A stretch of DNA of 64,000 nt, from NCBI GenBank assembly GCA_037349105.1, contig JAYJMM010000120.1:5894001-5958000 (forward strand), written 5' to 3'. The notes under the pieces were generated by a model. That model was not told the DNA's origin. It saw nothing but the letters and a program-made list of their open reading frames with translations, and made no database searches. Made by a program: the position numbers and the translations under genes. The stretch is from Limnomonas spitsbergensis. Lineage: Eukaryota > Chlorophyta > Chlorophyceae > Chlamydomonadales. Shown piece after piece: positions 19,813 through 31,057 of the stretch (position 1 is the stretch's first letter; each line of letters opens with the position of its first letter).

Positions 19813-20403
19813 TGACGGACGCCTACGGGCAGGCTCAGTGACTACACACTGGCTGCGAGTGCTCAGCGAGTTAAGCAGCTGAGCTGGATATTTGTATGTC
19901 TAGCAATTGACTATGGTAGTGTAGGCCTTCTGGCCGTCTGGGCGCGATCCAGCTGGGCTATGTTAAGGGGCACTTACCGCTCGACTCGCGGCGGAGCAGC
20001 CGAGGCGTAGACTGCGTACTTCTTCTTCTGCAGTGCCTCGGTTCTCGTTACTGGGTACTTGTCTCCAGCTAGTTCAACTGAGGCTGAACTAGTCTTGACT
20101 TGTGTAGAGGTACTGACTTATTGGGGTGCTGAAGGTCTCATACTCTGATGACGGCCGTTGCTTGTTACAATAGAGGTCTGTCCTTTAGAAAGGGACGAAG
20201 TAACTAGTTTAGGCAATTGCCGGGATACAGGGACCCGGCAGGCCCAATTCAGAGTACGGTAGAATCTGTCAAATCACCCTGCGTAAGCGGGTTTCTAGGT
20301 CTCAGCTCAAATCCGGAGACTCCGCAGAGAAGCTGCGGAGGCTCCGTGGCCGCTAGTGGCGGCTCCAACGGTTCTGTCACGTATACGGTAATATACTGTG
20401 ACA
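19813..20403 (-). repeat. Family-A LTR copy R, shared by elements A and A2
   Basis: 591 bp, TGACGGACGCC to CTGTGACA, about four mismatches from L2. On its left is the 5' leader of A. On its right, with no flank between, is the 3' region of A2 (20404 onward matches 2669 onward). One LTR therefore serves as 5' LTR of A and 3' LTR of A2. Confidence 0.8.
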
Positions 20404-20887
20404 AAACCTACAAATCCAAGCTGTTCAGCCCACAACTGGCTAGCAAACAGAGTTCTCTTCGAAGTCATCGGGCCAGGCTAGGAATAACCGCTGCTCTCGC
20501 CCCACTGCGCCATAGACACCTGGTCTTCAAGGCCACAGGAATTGTGCGCCGTAGCAGCGGGATCTGTCCCCCGCTGTTATCATCACACGAATTGACTAAT
20601 TATCTTCATCCATCATCTCCAGTATATGTACTACCGCAGCCTTGCTACTACGGTTCTTGAGAAACAAATTTGCACTACGTTGCTGCCATAGCCTAGTTCC
20701 CATCTTGCATTTCTGGCCTTCGGCCCGCTGGCCGCCGGCCCACTGCCTGCCGGGTATTAGGACAAGCCGCACTGCGCCTGAAGGCATCTTTTGCTACGCA
20801 GGCGTTTGCCCGCTCCTTGCCGGTTACAGCGTGGGTACCTCAAGCGCTTAGCGGCCTTGCCGCTCTGGGCTCGGCCTTCCCTGAGTT

Positions 20888-21520
<633 letters not shown>

Positions 21521-21566
21521 TCAGGCCTAGGCTTGGGATCGAGGCTGTGGCGCTCTGATGAGTACT

Positions 21567-22473
21567 TCACATACACGTAATCTCCCTCTGCGAAGCGCCT
21601 GACCTAGGAGACATATCCTCCCCCACGGATGCGTGCATACCGCATCTTGTCGCAGTGCTGCGCAATTTTCTGATGCTCACCCACGACTGGCAGTGCCTCC
21701 TTGATCCTGGCCACTCTGGCCAAGAGCAGGTCTGCCGCTTCTTCTGCCGTTGCCACCTTGGCTGTGTTCCACAGGTCCGCCCCCACTCTGGAGGGAAAGG
21801 TGGGTCTCTGCCCGAACAGGACCTAGCGTACGGCGCCATGCGCGTGGCCTGCTGCGGCGAGCAGCGGAAGCCTAGTGCCACCCAAGGCACCATTTTGTCC
21901 CAGGACTCGTCGCTGCTGCCTACCTCGCAGCACTTGCGCAGGCCTGCCTTGAGGGTCTGGACAGCCCTCTCGGACAGCCCGTCTGCCTGGGGGTGGTTGG
22001 CAGAAGTGGTGCGGTGATCAATGAAGCAGTCCAACAACATGTCTTGGAACTCTCCTTAGAACTCTGTTCCCTGGTCTGTCACCACCTCTGCGCAGCCCCC
22101 GAATCTTGCGACTACATTTTGAAAGAAAGCCAAGGCCGTCACATCCGACGCCTTGCTTGGAATGGGGATCAACTCCACCCATTTGGAGTAATGCTCCACA
22201 CACACCATCACAAACCGATTGCCCCTGGGAGTGGTCGTGAATGGTCCAGGCACACATGTCCACTCCCCATCGGAAAAACAACCCCTCAATGGGTAGCGGG
22301 TGCATGTCGGGCTGTGTGTGATTGAATGTGGACGCCCGGGCCCTATCACACACACCACATTCATGCACCACCTTCTTGACTGCTGCTCTGAGTCCCCGCC
22401 ACCAGTGTTGCTGCATGACCATGAAAGCCGTGCGGTGACTGCCAAAATGGCCAGTACCAGCATGGGCTTCCTG
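21567..22473 (-). pseudogene. Element A2 integrase, truncated at its N-terminus by element E
   Basis: Two overlapping frames (21567-22040 and 22018-22473) carry the HHCC finger (HAGTGHFGSHRT, CGVC), the second Asp (TDQGTEF) and Glu (SERAVQ) of a Gypsy integrase. A stop just after the TDQGTEF motif and further frameshifts break it. The segment VDLCG of A reads with a frameshift (WTC) here. At 22473 it runs straight into the LTR of element E; the missing upstream codons continue at 50713. Confidence 0.8.
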
Positions 22474-23327
22474 TGTCACGAGGTACCAGTGACCTTGAAG
22501 TATCACTGCGCACAGCAGCCAGGAGTGCCAGGAGCCCTTTATCAAGGGTAACCTGCTGTGCAGGGTCGATAATCTGGCTGGCACCAGATTATCCTCGACT
22601 TAATCCTCGGGTTACTGCACTAACCTTTGATGATTCTTCCCTTACTGTTGACAGAAGTTACGAAGTGAAGTCGACCCTAGTGAAGACTGATGCACTGATG
22701 TCGACAGTTGACGGTATTGACGGGTTGGGGCGGCTTAGATCGGACTTGTGGACGAAGCTGCCCGAAGTGATGAAGAGTGTAGAGCTGACTGAACGACTCT
22801 TGATGGAGAAGATCAACTGAAAGATCAGATGATCGACTTGGTAGCCAGGAAAGGCTGGGGAAGCAGCTTGTAGTGTCGACTTACGTTCTAGAGATTGAGC
22901 TGAGAGCTCGCAGTGTAGAGGTGTCAAGCGAGAGAACAAGAAGAATGAGGAGTGGAAGTAGAGGAGATGGAACTAGAGATAGCGAATAAGTGTAGTGTGT
23001 AACTAGAGCTATTCGCACAGTGTAGTGTCCAGGCTTCGATACTTAGTGATGTGGTCTTAAGAGCGAAAGGATCAGTGTAGAGTTAACTAGAGATCTCCTT
23101 CCAGTGTAGTTTCCTGGCCTTGATAAGGGGCCGAAATATCGCAGGTAGACAATTAGTCCCAGAACAGATTAAAACGGGGTGATTCAACTTCGTGTATACT
23201 TGAGTAAGAAGAGAAGAATGCCTGGAACGAGCCAGGCATTCTCGAAGTACCACAAAACATAATGGATCCGAAACCAAAAAGAAAGTACAAGCCACCCCTG
23301 CGTGCGGTGCACCCATACGTCGTGACA
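22474..23327 (-). repeat. 3' LTR of element E
   Basis: 22531-23327 matches 49899-50712, differing by a few substitutions, a 9-base indel and a GAAA-type insertion in the right copy. The outer 57 bases (22474-22530) are not present at the corresponding end of the right LTR. The ends form an inverted repeat TGTCACGA / TCGTGACA. Confidence 0.82.
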
Positions 23328-23374
23328 GCTGTCACGAGGTACCAGTGACCTTGAAGTATCACTGCGCACAGCAG
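23328..23374 (-). repeat. Duplicated LTR terminus joined to the E 3' LTR
   Basis: After GC (23328-23329), 45 bases at 23330-23374 repeat the first 45 bases of the LTR (22474-22518) exactly. The junction GTGACAGCTGTCAC is a perfect 14-base palindrome. On the minus strand this reads LTR end, GC, LTR start. A C-rich run (23378-23386) follows, the likely polypurine tract on the minus strand. Confidence 0.75.
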
Positions 23375-24040
23375 TCACTCCCCCCCCAGTCCGAAATTCA
23401 GAAGGCGGAGCATTTATCAATAGAGGACTGTAAAAAGACCCTCTTAATCCTTGAGGTGGGCACAGCCATGCGAGATTACGGCTGATGTTTTGACATATCA
23501 TGCACGTCAAAATGCCTCTGTGCCCTCCACTCTAGCACCTCAAGGATTCTTACACGGATAAGCCGTGAGTGGACTAATTACAGGATGAAAACCCTCGTGG
23601 GGAAACCTTGTAAGGTCTTGAGACAATCTACGATGATCCACTGCGATGATCCTCTCTGGCTTGGCTCCAAGACTCCATGCTCCACGTCGCGTCCATTATT
23701 GGCAGGCCTACCTACCCTGATACTCACTATTTCCCTCCGCATTATGCGCCCGTAACACTCACCTCAGAACTACGCGTTATGCGTCCCAAACCCCCACCTG
23801 CGCTTACACATCCTGATTCAACTCTCTTAACCTCAAATCTGCACACCACGCGTTATGCGCCCCAACAACTAGACCTGCCAGCGTAAGCACGCCCCGACTC
23901 GATCCCCTCATCTTCCCTCTGCTACGCAGATTTTCCACTTATACCTTTTCCCTAAACCCTTTTTGCACTGTGCACCCTGCCCCAAATCTCTGACCCACCA
24001 ACCTACTAACTTGCGCAGTACATCGCACCCCACTTCCGGT
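23375..24040 (-). other. 3' untranslated region of element E
   Basis: No gene. Contains the polypurine-like tract next to the LTR and a structured inverted-repeat element (23446-23548). The remainder, 23560-24040, is C-rich on the plus strand with scattered GCGTTATGCG-like words and nothing I can assign. Confidence 0.5.
23446..23548. other. Long inverted repeat, possible structured RNA
   Basis: Outer arms AATCCTTGAGGTG (23446-23458) and CACCTCAAGGATT (23536-23548) pair perfectly over 13 bases. They continue as GGGCACAG / CTGTGCCC after an asymmetric bulge of about ten bases. Inside is a second hairpin TTTTGAC...GTCAAAA. It does not match the hammerhead core in full. It may be an RNA structure of the element or a tiny inserted repeat. 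Confidence 0.5.
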
Positions 24041-25040
24041 TTAACGCAGCATGCGACCCATGACCTCCCGTGAAGCGAAAACTAAGATCCACACTCGATC
24101 AATCCTACCAGACCCACTGGCCGTCCCACTAACCACCGTAACATCTGCTGGTCTGATGGCTATCCTGCCCTGCAATTGTAGCTGCCATAGCCACTCAAAC
24201 CGCGCTGGTGCGCACTGCAAAAACCCTCTCTCTACCAAACAACAAACTATATGCGGAACTGCTAACACAGCCACGGCGCACACGATGTCAGCCAGTGCTG
24301 GTGATGGGTTGACAATGATGACGTGCATGCCGTGATGTTTGCCCAGGAATCGATACGATGTCAGCTGCATCGGGTTCAAGTAGTAGTCCGCCACCCCGGC
24401 GGCCCATCCGTAATTGGTGATCACACCTGGCCAATGGTCCTCATACATGGCAGGGGAAAGACCAGGCTCAGCGCACATAATGACAGTGCTTGGAGATAAA
24501 CTTAAATCAAGGACGTTACACGGGGTTTTGCATTCTCCTGTGGTTATCCCCAATGTATTAGCAGGGTGGCCCCCCCTGACACGTGCTAAGTGTGCCAATA
24601 CCTCTTTAGCAGCTGCGGTTCTCCCAGACCAAACCCCTGGCATCAGCCAAGTCATACCATCCAGCACGCCCTCAAAAGTGGTCCAATCCAGAAACATCGT
24701 GGGAACCAAGCGCTCACAAATGCCAGTGACATGCGCCTCAAGTCGCAACGGGCGCCTGCTTACCCGAACTGGCCGACCGCTTGGGCTGGTCAGCGGTGGA
24801 GACGGTGTCAGTCGTAGACCGTCCGCTGGTTGCGTTGGTCGTTGAATAGGCAGCACTTCCGTCATGAATGCGGGTGACGGTGGCTGACCGCTCGTAATGG
24901 GTGTAACCCGCCGAGGAGCCCTGCCATTGGTGATAGGCGGACGGACATCAAGTGTCTTAGGAGCAGCTGGTGGCTGTGGCGCCTTTCTGGTCACAGGCTT
25001 CAGCGTGACTTGCTTTGCCGATGGCTCCTCAGCCAGCTCT
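24041..25040 (-). CDS. Unidentified ORF at the 3' end of element E
   Basis: About 320 codons, open from 24994 and readable in the same frame for roughly 15 codons further upstream. A Pro/Arg-rich N-terminus leads to a folded-looking C-terminal 200 residues with alternating hydrophobic strands and conserved-looking Trp and Cys. It sits where family A has its PHD finger, directly after integrase. A strand pattern such as VIMCAEPG, then GMHVIIVNPSP, then RIDRVWILVF would fit a Rossmann-type methyltransferase, but I see no clear (D/N)PP(Y/F) motif, so this is only a suggestion. No recognised family. The join to the integrase is a deletion or frameshift near 25050. Confidence 0.5.
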
Positions 25041-26085
25041 GCTGCACGCTGGCCAGGATGCCATGTAAGAAATGGTACGCTACCTCAGCAGATGACTTGT
25101 CCTTCATGGGGAACACTTCCACCCATTTCGAGTAGCTCTCGATAGCCACCATGACGTACTTGTTTCCCTGATCAGACACAGCATAGGGGCCAGATAAATC
25201 TAGGTGCCACCGATACATCATGCCCTTAATGGGAAGGGGGTTAAGCACAGCCTGCTGCTGATTGAATGCAGCTTTGGTGAAGTCACACGCTGCACATGAC
25301 TGCACTACAAGCTTGCAGTCATTCCATATTCCCACCCACCAATGCTTCATGGTGACCAGTGCGGTAGTGCGCCTCCGACCAAAATGCCCATTCTCTGTAT
25401 GCATGCGTCTTACTAATGACAGGCGATCATCGGGGGCAGGCACAATCTTCAAGCCCCCCCCTGGCATGCGTCTGTGCAGCTGCTTGCCAACTGACCACTC
25501 AAAATGTGCAGCTCTTCTCAGAATCCGTCTACGCTCAGTCATTGAGCATTGGGAAAGCCCATCTACGTCTGGGTGTTGCAGATACTTCATAACTGCAAGG
25601 TCAAGCCAGACATCCATATGCATAGTGGAATCTGGGCTATCGCTGAGTTCCTCCATCTCAGCCGCCTGGGCTTGAGCTGACTGAAACATCAGATGCGATC
25701 CTGCACTAGATCGATCCTGCAATTCCTGGTGCATCTGATGACTCTCCCCCCCCAGCTCGAGGCTAGGCTCAAATGCAGCATCAACTGTAAAAGATGAAGG
25801 CCCAGATTGACCACCAAATCTGATAGCCAGGCTGAAAGCAACCAATGAACTCACCGCATTGGCGTCAAACGCACCTCCCGTGAGAATGTGCCGAGCATGG
25901 AAAGATATACCTGGTGCGGCCGTGCAGTTGTCCGCATACCCCAAGGCTCTTTCCCTTTCCAGGATGGTGAGGTCACACAGACCCTTGCCAGTCTCCCACA
26001 CAAGCCCCTGGCCAGGGAGCAAGACTCCAGGCAGAGCGAAGGACCAACTAAGAGTGCTGGCGGGCAACAAGAGTGGGGAGCACAA
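25000..26085 (-). pseudogene. Element E: DNMT C-terminus followed by truncated integrase
   Basis: The first part has ERERALGY (near 25940) then DANAVSSLVAFSLA, matching motif IX/X of the DNMT and split from the main DNMT frame by stops at 26086-26200. Next is an integrase zinc finger (HTENGHFGRRRT ... CAAC) and the first catalytic Asp (WHLDLSGPY). The second Asp and the Glu are missing: sequence breaks off near 25058 after YHFLHGILA. The integrase therefore cannot be active. The frame has no ATG and was part of a polyprotein. Confidence 0.8.
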
Positions 26086-26199
26086 TTAATGGACGATCAA
26101 TCACATTGGCCTGGTAATAAGGACGCTGGTTAACTCTGTTGCAAATTTGAGGCCTGCGACAGCTTTCCAGTATGTCTGCAATACGAACTGTCTCATCTC

Positions 26200-27384
26200 T
26201 CACCACTGACGATAAACGACTTGCAAAGCCTTGGGGTCACATAGATTGGACCAGTAATTACGCAACTTGTGTGCACAACTGCCCATGGCAGCTGCATTAA
26301 AATTCACTGGTGTGCCCAATCGATCACACGGTTCCACATAGCTTTCTAACATAATCTTGGATGCAGCCACCGCATGTTGTACTGCGACATTCTCAATGAG
26401 GTACATGGGAGGTGTGCTGGATCTCTGCAATATTTGCAACGTTCCCATAATCCTGAGGAGAGGAAAGAAAGTGGAGATATGCTCACCTTGCAATCCCGAG
26501 CGTTTACATGCGGATGACAAATCATTGCACATGAACCCAGCGATTACCATCCACTGCGTTCCATTTAGGCATCCTGCAGCTATGAGGTGGTTCTCAGATA
26601 TGTCATACACATTTTGTGGAAGGACCGTAAAGGCATTCTCTACTGCATCAGGCGAAAGCAGATGTGGATACGCAAGGGACAGTTGCTGAACTCGAAATTG
26701 CGCAACCGATCTGGCAGATGCACACGTGTCACAGTACAAGTATCTGTTAACACGAATACCATTTCTTAGCACACATTCCAGCCCACTGGTCATCCCTCCA
26801 AAGAGCTCAATGAGAGATATGCCATCCCTCAGGGCTACAGTTAGGTCAATAATGTGCACTGGTGACGAGTCAATGGATTCAACAAAGTCTCCCGCCGTCC
26901 CATTACCCATAACAAGGCGACTTGGCACAGCTGCAGGGGTGCCACGCAACTTTAAAAAGCAGGCCTCGACCTGCGCGGAAGCCCTTGCTCGCAACGCCTG
27001 ATGTTTGCTGGTGAGACACAGAGGGGACACATGCAGACAGTCAGAGGTGAAGCAGTGGAGACCAGATATTTCAGCATCGAACGCATGAGCTGCTTGCATA
27101 CAATCAGGATCACAGGTCACCTGGGCCTGACTCAGAGCTGGTGTAATCAACAACTGGTTGGCAAGTCGTGTAACTTGTGACGCTACTACGCTACCGAACA
27201 AAGGGGATTCTTTAGCGAGAATTTCTATCTCCACTCCAGGCCACACTTTAAGGCGTGGAATCTCCACAGAGTCAGTGACAGGAGAGGAACTACCGGGTTC
27301 GGCCAGCTCGGTTAGCGCTTGTGCTGCCATTGACAGGGCCCAGGGCACGGGTGACTGCGGAGTACGGGAGAAGCATGCAGCCAT
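26200..27384 (-). pseudogene. Element E C5 cytosine DNA methyltransferase (N-terminal and catalytic part)
   Basis: 394 codons from an ATG (27384) that overlaps the RNase H stop as TGATG. Motif I is LIELFGGMTSGLE (near 26790). Motif IV is AGFMCNDLSSACKRSGL (26495-26540) with the catalytic Cys. Motif VI is YLIENV (26389-26406), with the ENV Glu intact. About 190 residues precede motif I. The Pro before the catalytic Cys is Met (FMC), where family A has Glu (WEC). The frame stops at 26200 before the recognition domain and motif IX/X, which lie in another frame downstream, so the protein is broken. It is clearly related to the family-A DNMT but strongly diverged, implying that the DNMT entered before the two families split. 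Confidence 0.82.
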
Positions 27385-28162
27385 CAGTGATAAGGCATGT
27401 GGGGCATCATGCTCTGCCTTTTTGCAAAGTTATCGTCTAGCTGAACTGGCCAATCCACACTTAAGTGAGTTTCCCGAGTGCCTGTCGTGTATGCAGATGA
27501 TGGTACAGGATAACGACTAGGAACGTCAGCCACGATGTGTTTCACCCCTGGCTTATATTGCAGCTCAAATGAGAAGGGGCTCAACATAACTGACCACCTG
27601 GCGTACCCCTCCAACTCTCGGTTGGACATGAGCCAAGACAAACCCTTATGGTCACTGATCATGAGAAAAGGCAATTGGGCCCCCAACATGTAATAGCGGA
27701 AACTGCGGACTCCCCATACCGCAGCTAGCATCTCCCCTTTGTAAGAACCATAATTGGCCTCATGCACATTGCACGTCCTGCTGATGCAAGCAACCAGGTA
27801 CTCATGGCCATCATCATCCAACTGCCCCAACACTGCGGACATACCTTTCTGAGACCAGTCAGTATGCAGGATGTACCTACGACTGAGATCTGGATTCCGC
27901 AGCGCATTGCCCGGCTGGCACAGTGCGCATCCTTGAGCTCGTTCCATGCAACGTCTCGTGCTGACGTCCATTCCCAGGGCACGTCGCTTTTAAGCAGTTC
28001 AGTCAGGGGGCTGGCCATAGTTGAGAAGTTAGGCACATAGCACCGATAATAATTGGCAAAACCAAGAACCCTCCTCAGTTCATGGACAGACGTGGGCGTG
28101 GGCAGGGCGCGGATGGCAGTGACCTTAGTTGGTCTCGCTGGGAGAGATTCCCCCAGAGCCAA
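27384..28162 (-). pseudogene. Element E RNase H and RT-RNase H connection
   Basis: Two overlapping frames. 27725-28162 has RRVLGFANYYRCYVPNFS, the RT thumb/connection motif. 27384-27971 has YILHTDWSQKGMSAVLGQ (RNase H first Asp), YGSYKGEMLAAVWG (Glu) and ISDHKGLSWL. The change of frame near 27900 breaks the polyprotein. The stop of the second frame overlaps the ATG of the DNMT frame (TGATG), a stop-start arrangement not seen in family A, where RNase H and DNMT are fused. Confidence 0.8.
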
Positions 28163-28766
28163 TCATGTGCCCAAGATACTCTACTGCATCAAAACAGAAT
28201 TTGCACTTACCTGGGTGAACCTTCAACCCCACCTTCTGCAGTGCTGCCAGTAAGGCAGCGACAACTACCTTGTGCGACGCAAGATCTTTAGTGAAAATCA
28301 GTACATCATCGATGAAATAACAACAGCAATGACCCAGCCCTGCATCCTGAATTGTGGTCGTCATGACCCGCTGAAAGTAAGCCGGCATATTGGACAACCC
28401 GAAAGTATTCCTCTTAGTCTGCCATAACTGCCGGTTCCACCAAAAGGCAGTCTGATGCTGGCAGGAAGGGTCCAGCTTGGTCTGCCCAAACCCAGACTTC
28501 ATATCACAAACAGAAAAGTACTTGCAGCCTTTGGTTTCAGCAAACAGCTCCTCATGTAGGGGCAGAGGGTAGGGATCAGGTGGCGTGAAGGCGTTTATCC
28601 CCCCTGCTGTCTTACCATAGTTGATGCAGCAGCGCTTGTCTGTCCATGCCCCCGTGACTGGATCCTTTTTCGCTGCAATCACCGCCTCATGTGTTAAGGT
28701 GGCAAACGGGCAGGGCTCTATGAACCCAGCTGCCAACAGGGGCTGCATGTGTTCGTTCATGACATC
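28125..28766 (-). pseudogene. Element E reverse transcriptase
   Basis: About 210 codons with the RT fingers (HEAVIAAKKDPVTGAWTDKR), motif A FSVCDMKSGFGQTKLD, TFGLSNMPAYFQRVM, the active site FIDDVLIF (28291-28326) and EYLGHMIG. The closest relative in this window is family A, not D or G. The upstream edge is the insertion point of element G: the open frame continues past 28766 but only through G's LTR. It loses frame downstream near 28130. Confidence 0.85.
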
Positions 28767-29171
28767 TGAAGAGGTCCTAAGTGCCCTAGGGGGCAGGACT
28801 CTTATATCTAGACAGGGACTCACTGGTACTAGAACGTGGAGGGAGGTCCGGGACGGTGTTGAGGGTAGACGAGTAGACGGAGAGGTTGACTGAGGGGGGA
28901 CTAGGTGCTCACGAGGGGAGACTTGATGGAGACTAGAGATTTGATAGTGGGACAGTCAGGTATTGAGCCTGATGGATTGATCTCGTCTGAGACTTCCCGA
29001 TAACTAGCAGAGCTCGCTTATATGGGAGGTGCAGGGTTTAACCCGTGAGGGTTCTGGTCTGGGCTTGCCAGGCGACCCTGCAACTTCCGTATGGAGCGAA
29101 AGCGCCGATAACGTAAGGCAGGTCGCGTCAGCGACTGGTAATTCTGGGGTACTGGTTACATGAACATTACA
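28767..29171 (-). repeat. 3' LTR of element G (405 bp)
   Basis: Starts TGAAGAGGTCC and ends GAACATTACA. It is followed by TACCTCCCCCCTTGG, whose minus strand is the polypurine tract. Start and end sequences resemble the LTR of element D (TGAAGTGATC ... CCACTACA). The outer 78 bases recur at 36094-36171. Confidence 0.82.
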
Positions 29172-29187
29172 TACCTCCCCCCTTGGC
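29172..29187 (-). other. Polypurine tract of element G
   Basis: On the minus strand CCAAGGGGGGAGGTA lies immediately before the 3' LTR. Element D has AAAGGGGGAGGTG at the same place. This is the expected plus-strand primer site. Confidence 0.7.
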
Positions 29188-29559
29188 TGCGTGCCGAGCG
29201 CGGTGGAAGGTAAACGTCAGTGGTACTGGAGCATGAAATGTTGCAGAGTTTGTTTTACCGAATTCTGAACCTGAAACTGGAAACTCGTTATAGTTACGTT
29301 GGACTGGGCTAGATCAGAAAAATTAATTATGCTTGTGTACTTGACTGTCCGGCTAGATAGAAAATTAATTCTCAAGACTGAATCTAGATTGAACTCAAAT
29401 AAGATTTGAAGTCTGAGCAGCTTGCCAGGCCGGGCAGTATCGTATCTCAAAAGAATTCTAGACAGGATTTCAGAAATTAAAAAAAAATCTGACTGGTTTT
29501 AGAGTTAGGTCTCGATCTGGGACTAGGGGTATGGACCTTAATTACTGGACTGGTGCTGG

Positions 29560-31057
29560 TTACTCAAAAAGCTTTTGAGCGACAAGGAGTAATTCAGGAG
29601 TCAGGTTCTTGAGTGGCTCCCATGAATTGTGAGTGTCATCGTAACCAAGCCATTTGATTAGGACTTGCTTGACTCGCTTTTTGCCGACTCGTCGAATGCG
29701 GTGCGACAAGAGTGACTCGACTTGGTATAATGGTAAACCATCCACGACTTGAGGCTCGACAGGTGCTGGGTTTGAACTGGTACTGGGCTTGAACGGTCGT
29801 AAGAGTGACACGTGAAAGACTGGGTGTACTCGAGTGTAATTCTCGGGTAGTTGCACTTTAGCAGCATTGCCACCAGAAGTTAAACTCATGATTGTTACTG
29901 GGCCGATATACTTGGGATGAAGTTTCTTAACTCCGGTCTGGAACTTGAAGTTTCGTGTTGACAGAAGGACTTGGTCACCTGCTTGAAAAGTGTGAGGTGT
30001 TCGGAAGCGCGTGTCAGCGTACGACGACTGGCGATCCTGCGCAGCTCGTAACAGCTTTTGAACTTGAACTAGAGTGTCATCCAGGTCACTGAAGACTGAA
30101 TCAAGAGCTGGAATTTGCTTGTCTGGAATGTCGATTGACAAAGGGGTATACGGGTTGCGTCCACAGTTCAGGTAGAACGGGGTGTGCCTGGTCGTACTGG
30201 TCTTGGCATTGTTAATGGACATAGCAACAACCGGTAGGAGTTCTTCCCAAGTGACATGGTTTCCATCAATGAAATGCCTCAGCACTTCTTCGACGACTCG
30301 ATTCATTCGCTCCGTTTGACCATCTGTCAGGGGGTGAAAAGCAGTTGAAAATCTGGGTTGCACACCAAGGCGTTTACACATGGTCTTCCAGAATGACGAA
30401 GTGAATCGTACATCTATCTCTGTCAGAAATGCTGTTTCTAGGAAAACCGTGATGCTGGAATACATGAGAGATGAAAACTCGAGCAATATCCTCAGATGTG
30501 CTAGATTTCCTGACTGGAGCTAGACAAACAAACTTGGTAAGCTTATCCACAATGACCATGATGCCATCATGACCACTAGCAGACTGGGGCAAGTCAAACA
30601 CAAAATCCATGGTAATAGTGTGCCATCTGGAGGCTGGGATTTCTAGAGGCTGGTTTAGACCAAAAGGCCTCTTGTTTGCAGACTTGTTTCTCTGGCATGA
30701 GGCACATGATGAGACATACTGCTGTACATCTGATTGGATTGAGGGCCACCAAAATTGGCGTTTGATGTGGTCCAGTGTTGTCTTCCAATTGAAATGTCCT
30801 GCAAGGGGTGTATCATGGTGATTTCGAATGACTTCTTGTCGAAGTGCTGCTGGGATAATGACTAGGCCTGCATGTGACCAGTAGCCATTCTCGAGTTGTA
30901 CTGGAATGTTTGAATTCTGGATCAATGCTAGACTCGTTCTTGATTCGTTGCATGAAATCTGGGCAGGACTCGTTAACTGTGATTGCAAATAGCATTGCAG
31001 CATGGGCAGGTCCTTGGTGTGGCAACCTGGAAAGGGAATCAGCTGGGTTGGTAGCAC
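29560..31057 (-). pseudogene. Element G integrase with C-terminal chromodomain
   Basis: Two overlapping frames. 30374-31057 has the HHCC finger (NHHDTPLAGHF ... CASC) and the first Asp region TMDFVFDLP. 29560-30486 has FHPLTDGQTERMNR with the catalytic Glu, then a C-terminal chromodomain (PLYQVESLLSHRIR ... LIKWLGYDDTHNSWEP). The frame changes right at the second Asp region (SDRD), so the core is broken. Chromodomains of this type bind methylated histone H3 and steer integration into heterochromatin. Confidence 0.85.

Larger units (their letters stand above)
1638..20403 (-). mobile_element. Element A: DNMT-bearing Ty3/Gypsy retrotransposon, nearly complete
   Basis: An 18.8-kb LTR retrotransposon read right to left: LTR R, leader, gag (18995 to 15596), pol (15612 to 3727), PHD finger (to 3143), 3' UTR, LTR L2. 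Protease, RT, RNase H, DNMT and integrase lie in that order, which is Ty3/Gypsy order with a DNMT inserted between RNase H and integrase. It is unusually long for Gypsy because of the long gag, an unidentified central domain, a membrane segment and the DNMT. LTR identity of about 99% suggests recent insertion or recent LTR exchange. Lesions visible are one frameshift in gag (near 17570), an in-frame TGA (12025-12027) and an in-frame TAG (11119-11121). Confidence 0.85.

Noticed and set aside
23446..23548. Hammerhead ribozyme
   Set aside because: A CTGATG word is present beside a hairpin, but the GAAA part of the core and the cleavage-site arrangement are absent.
28767..28823. First 19 codons of the apparent E reverse transcriptase frame
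   Set aside because: They are G LTR sequence read through by chance. The native E coding resumes at 28766.
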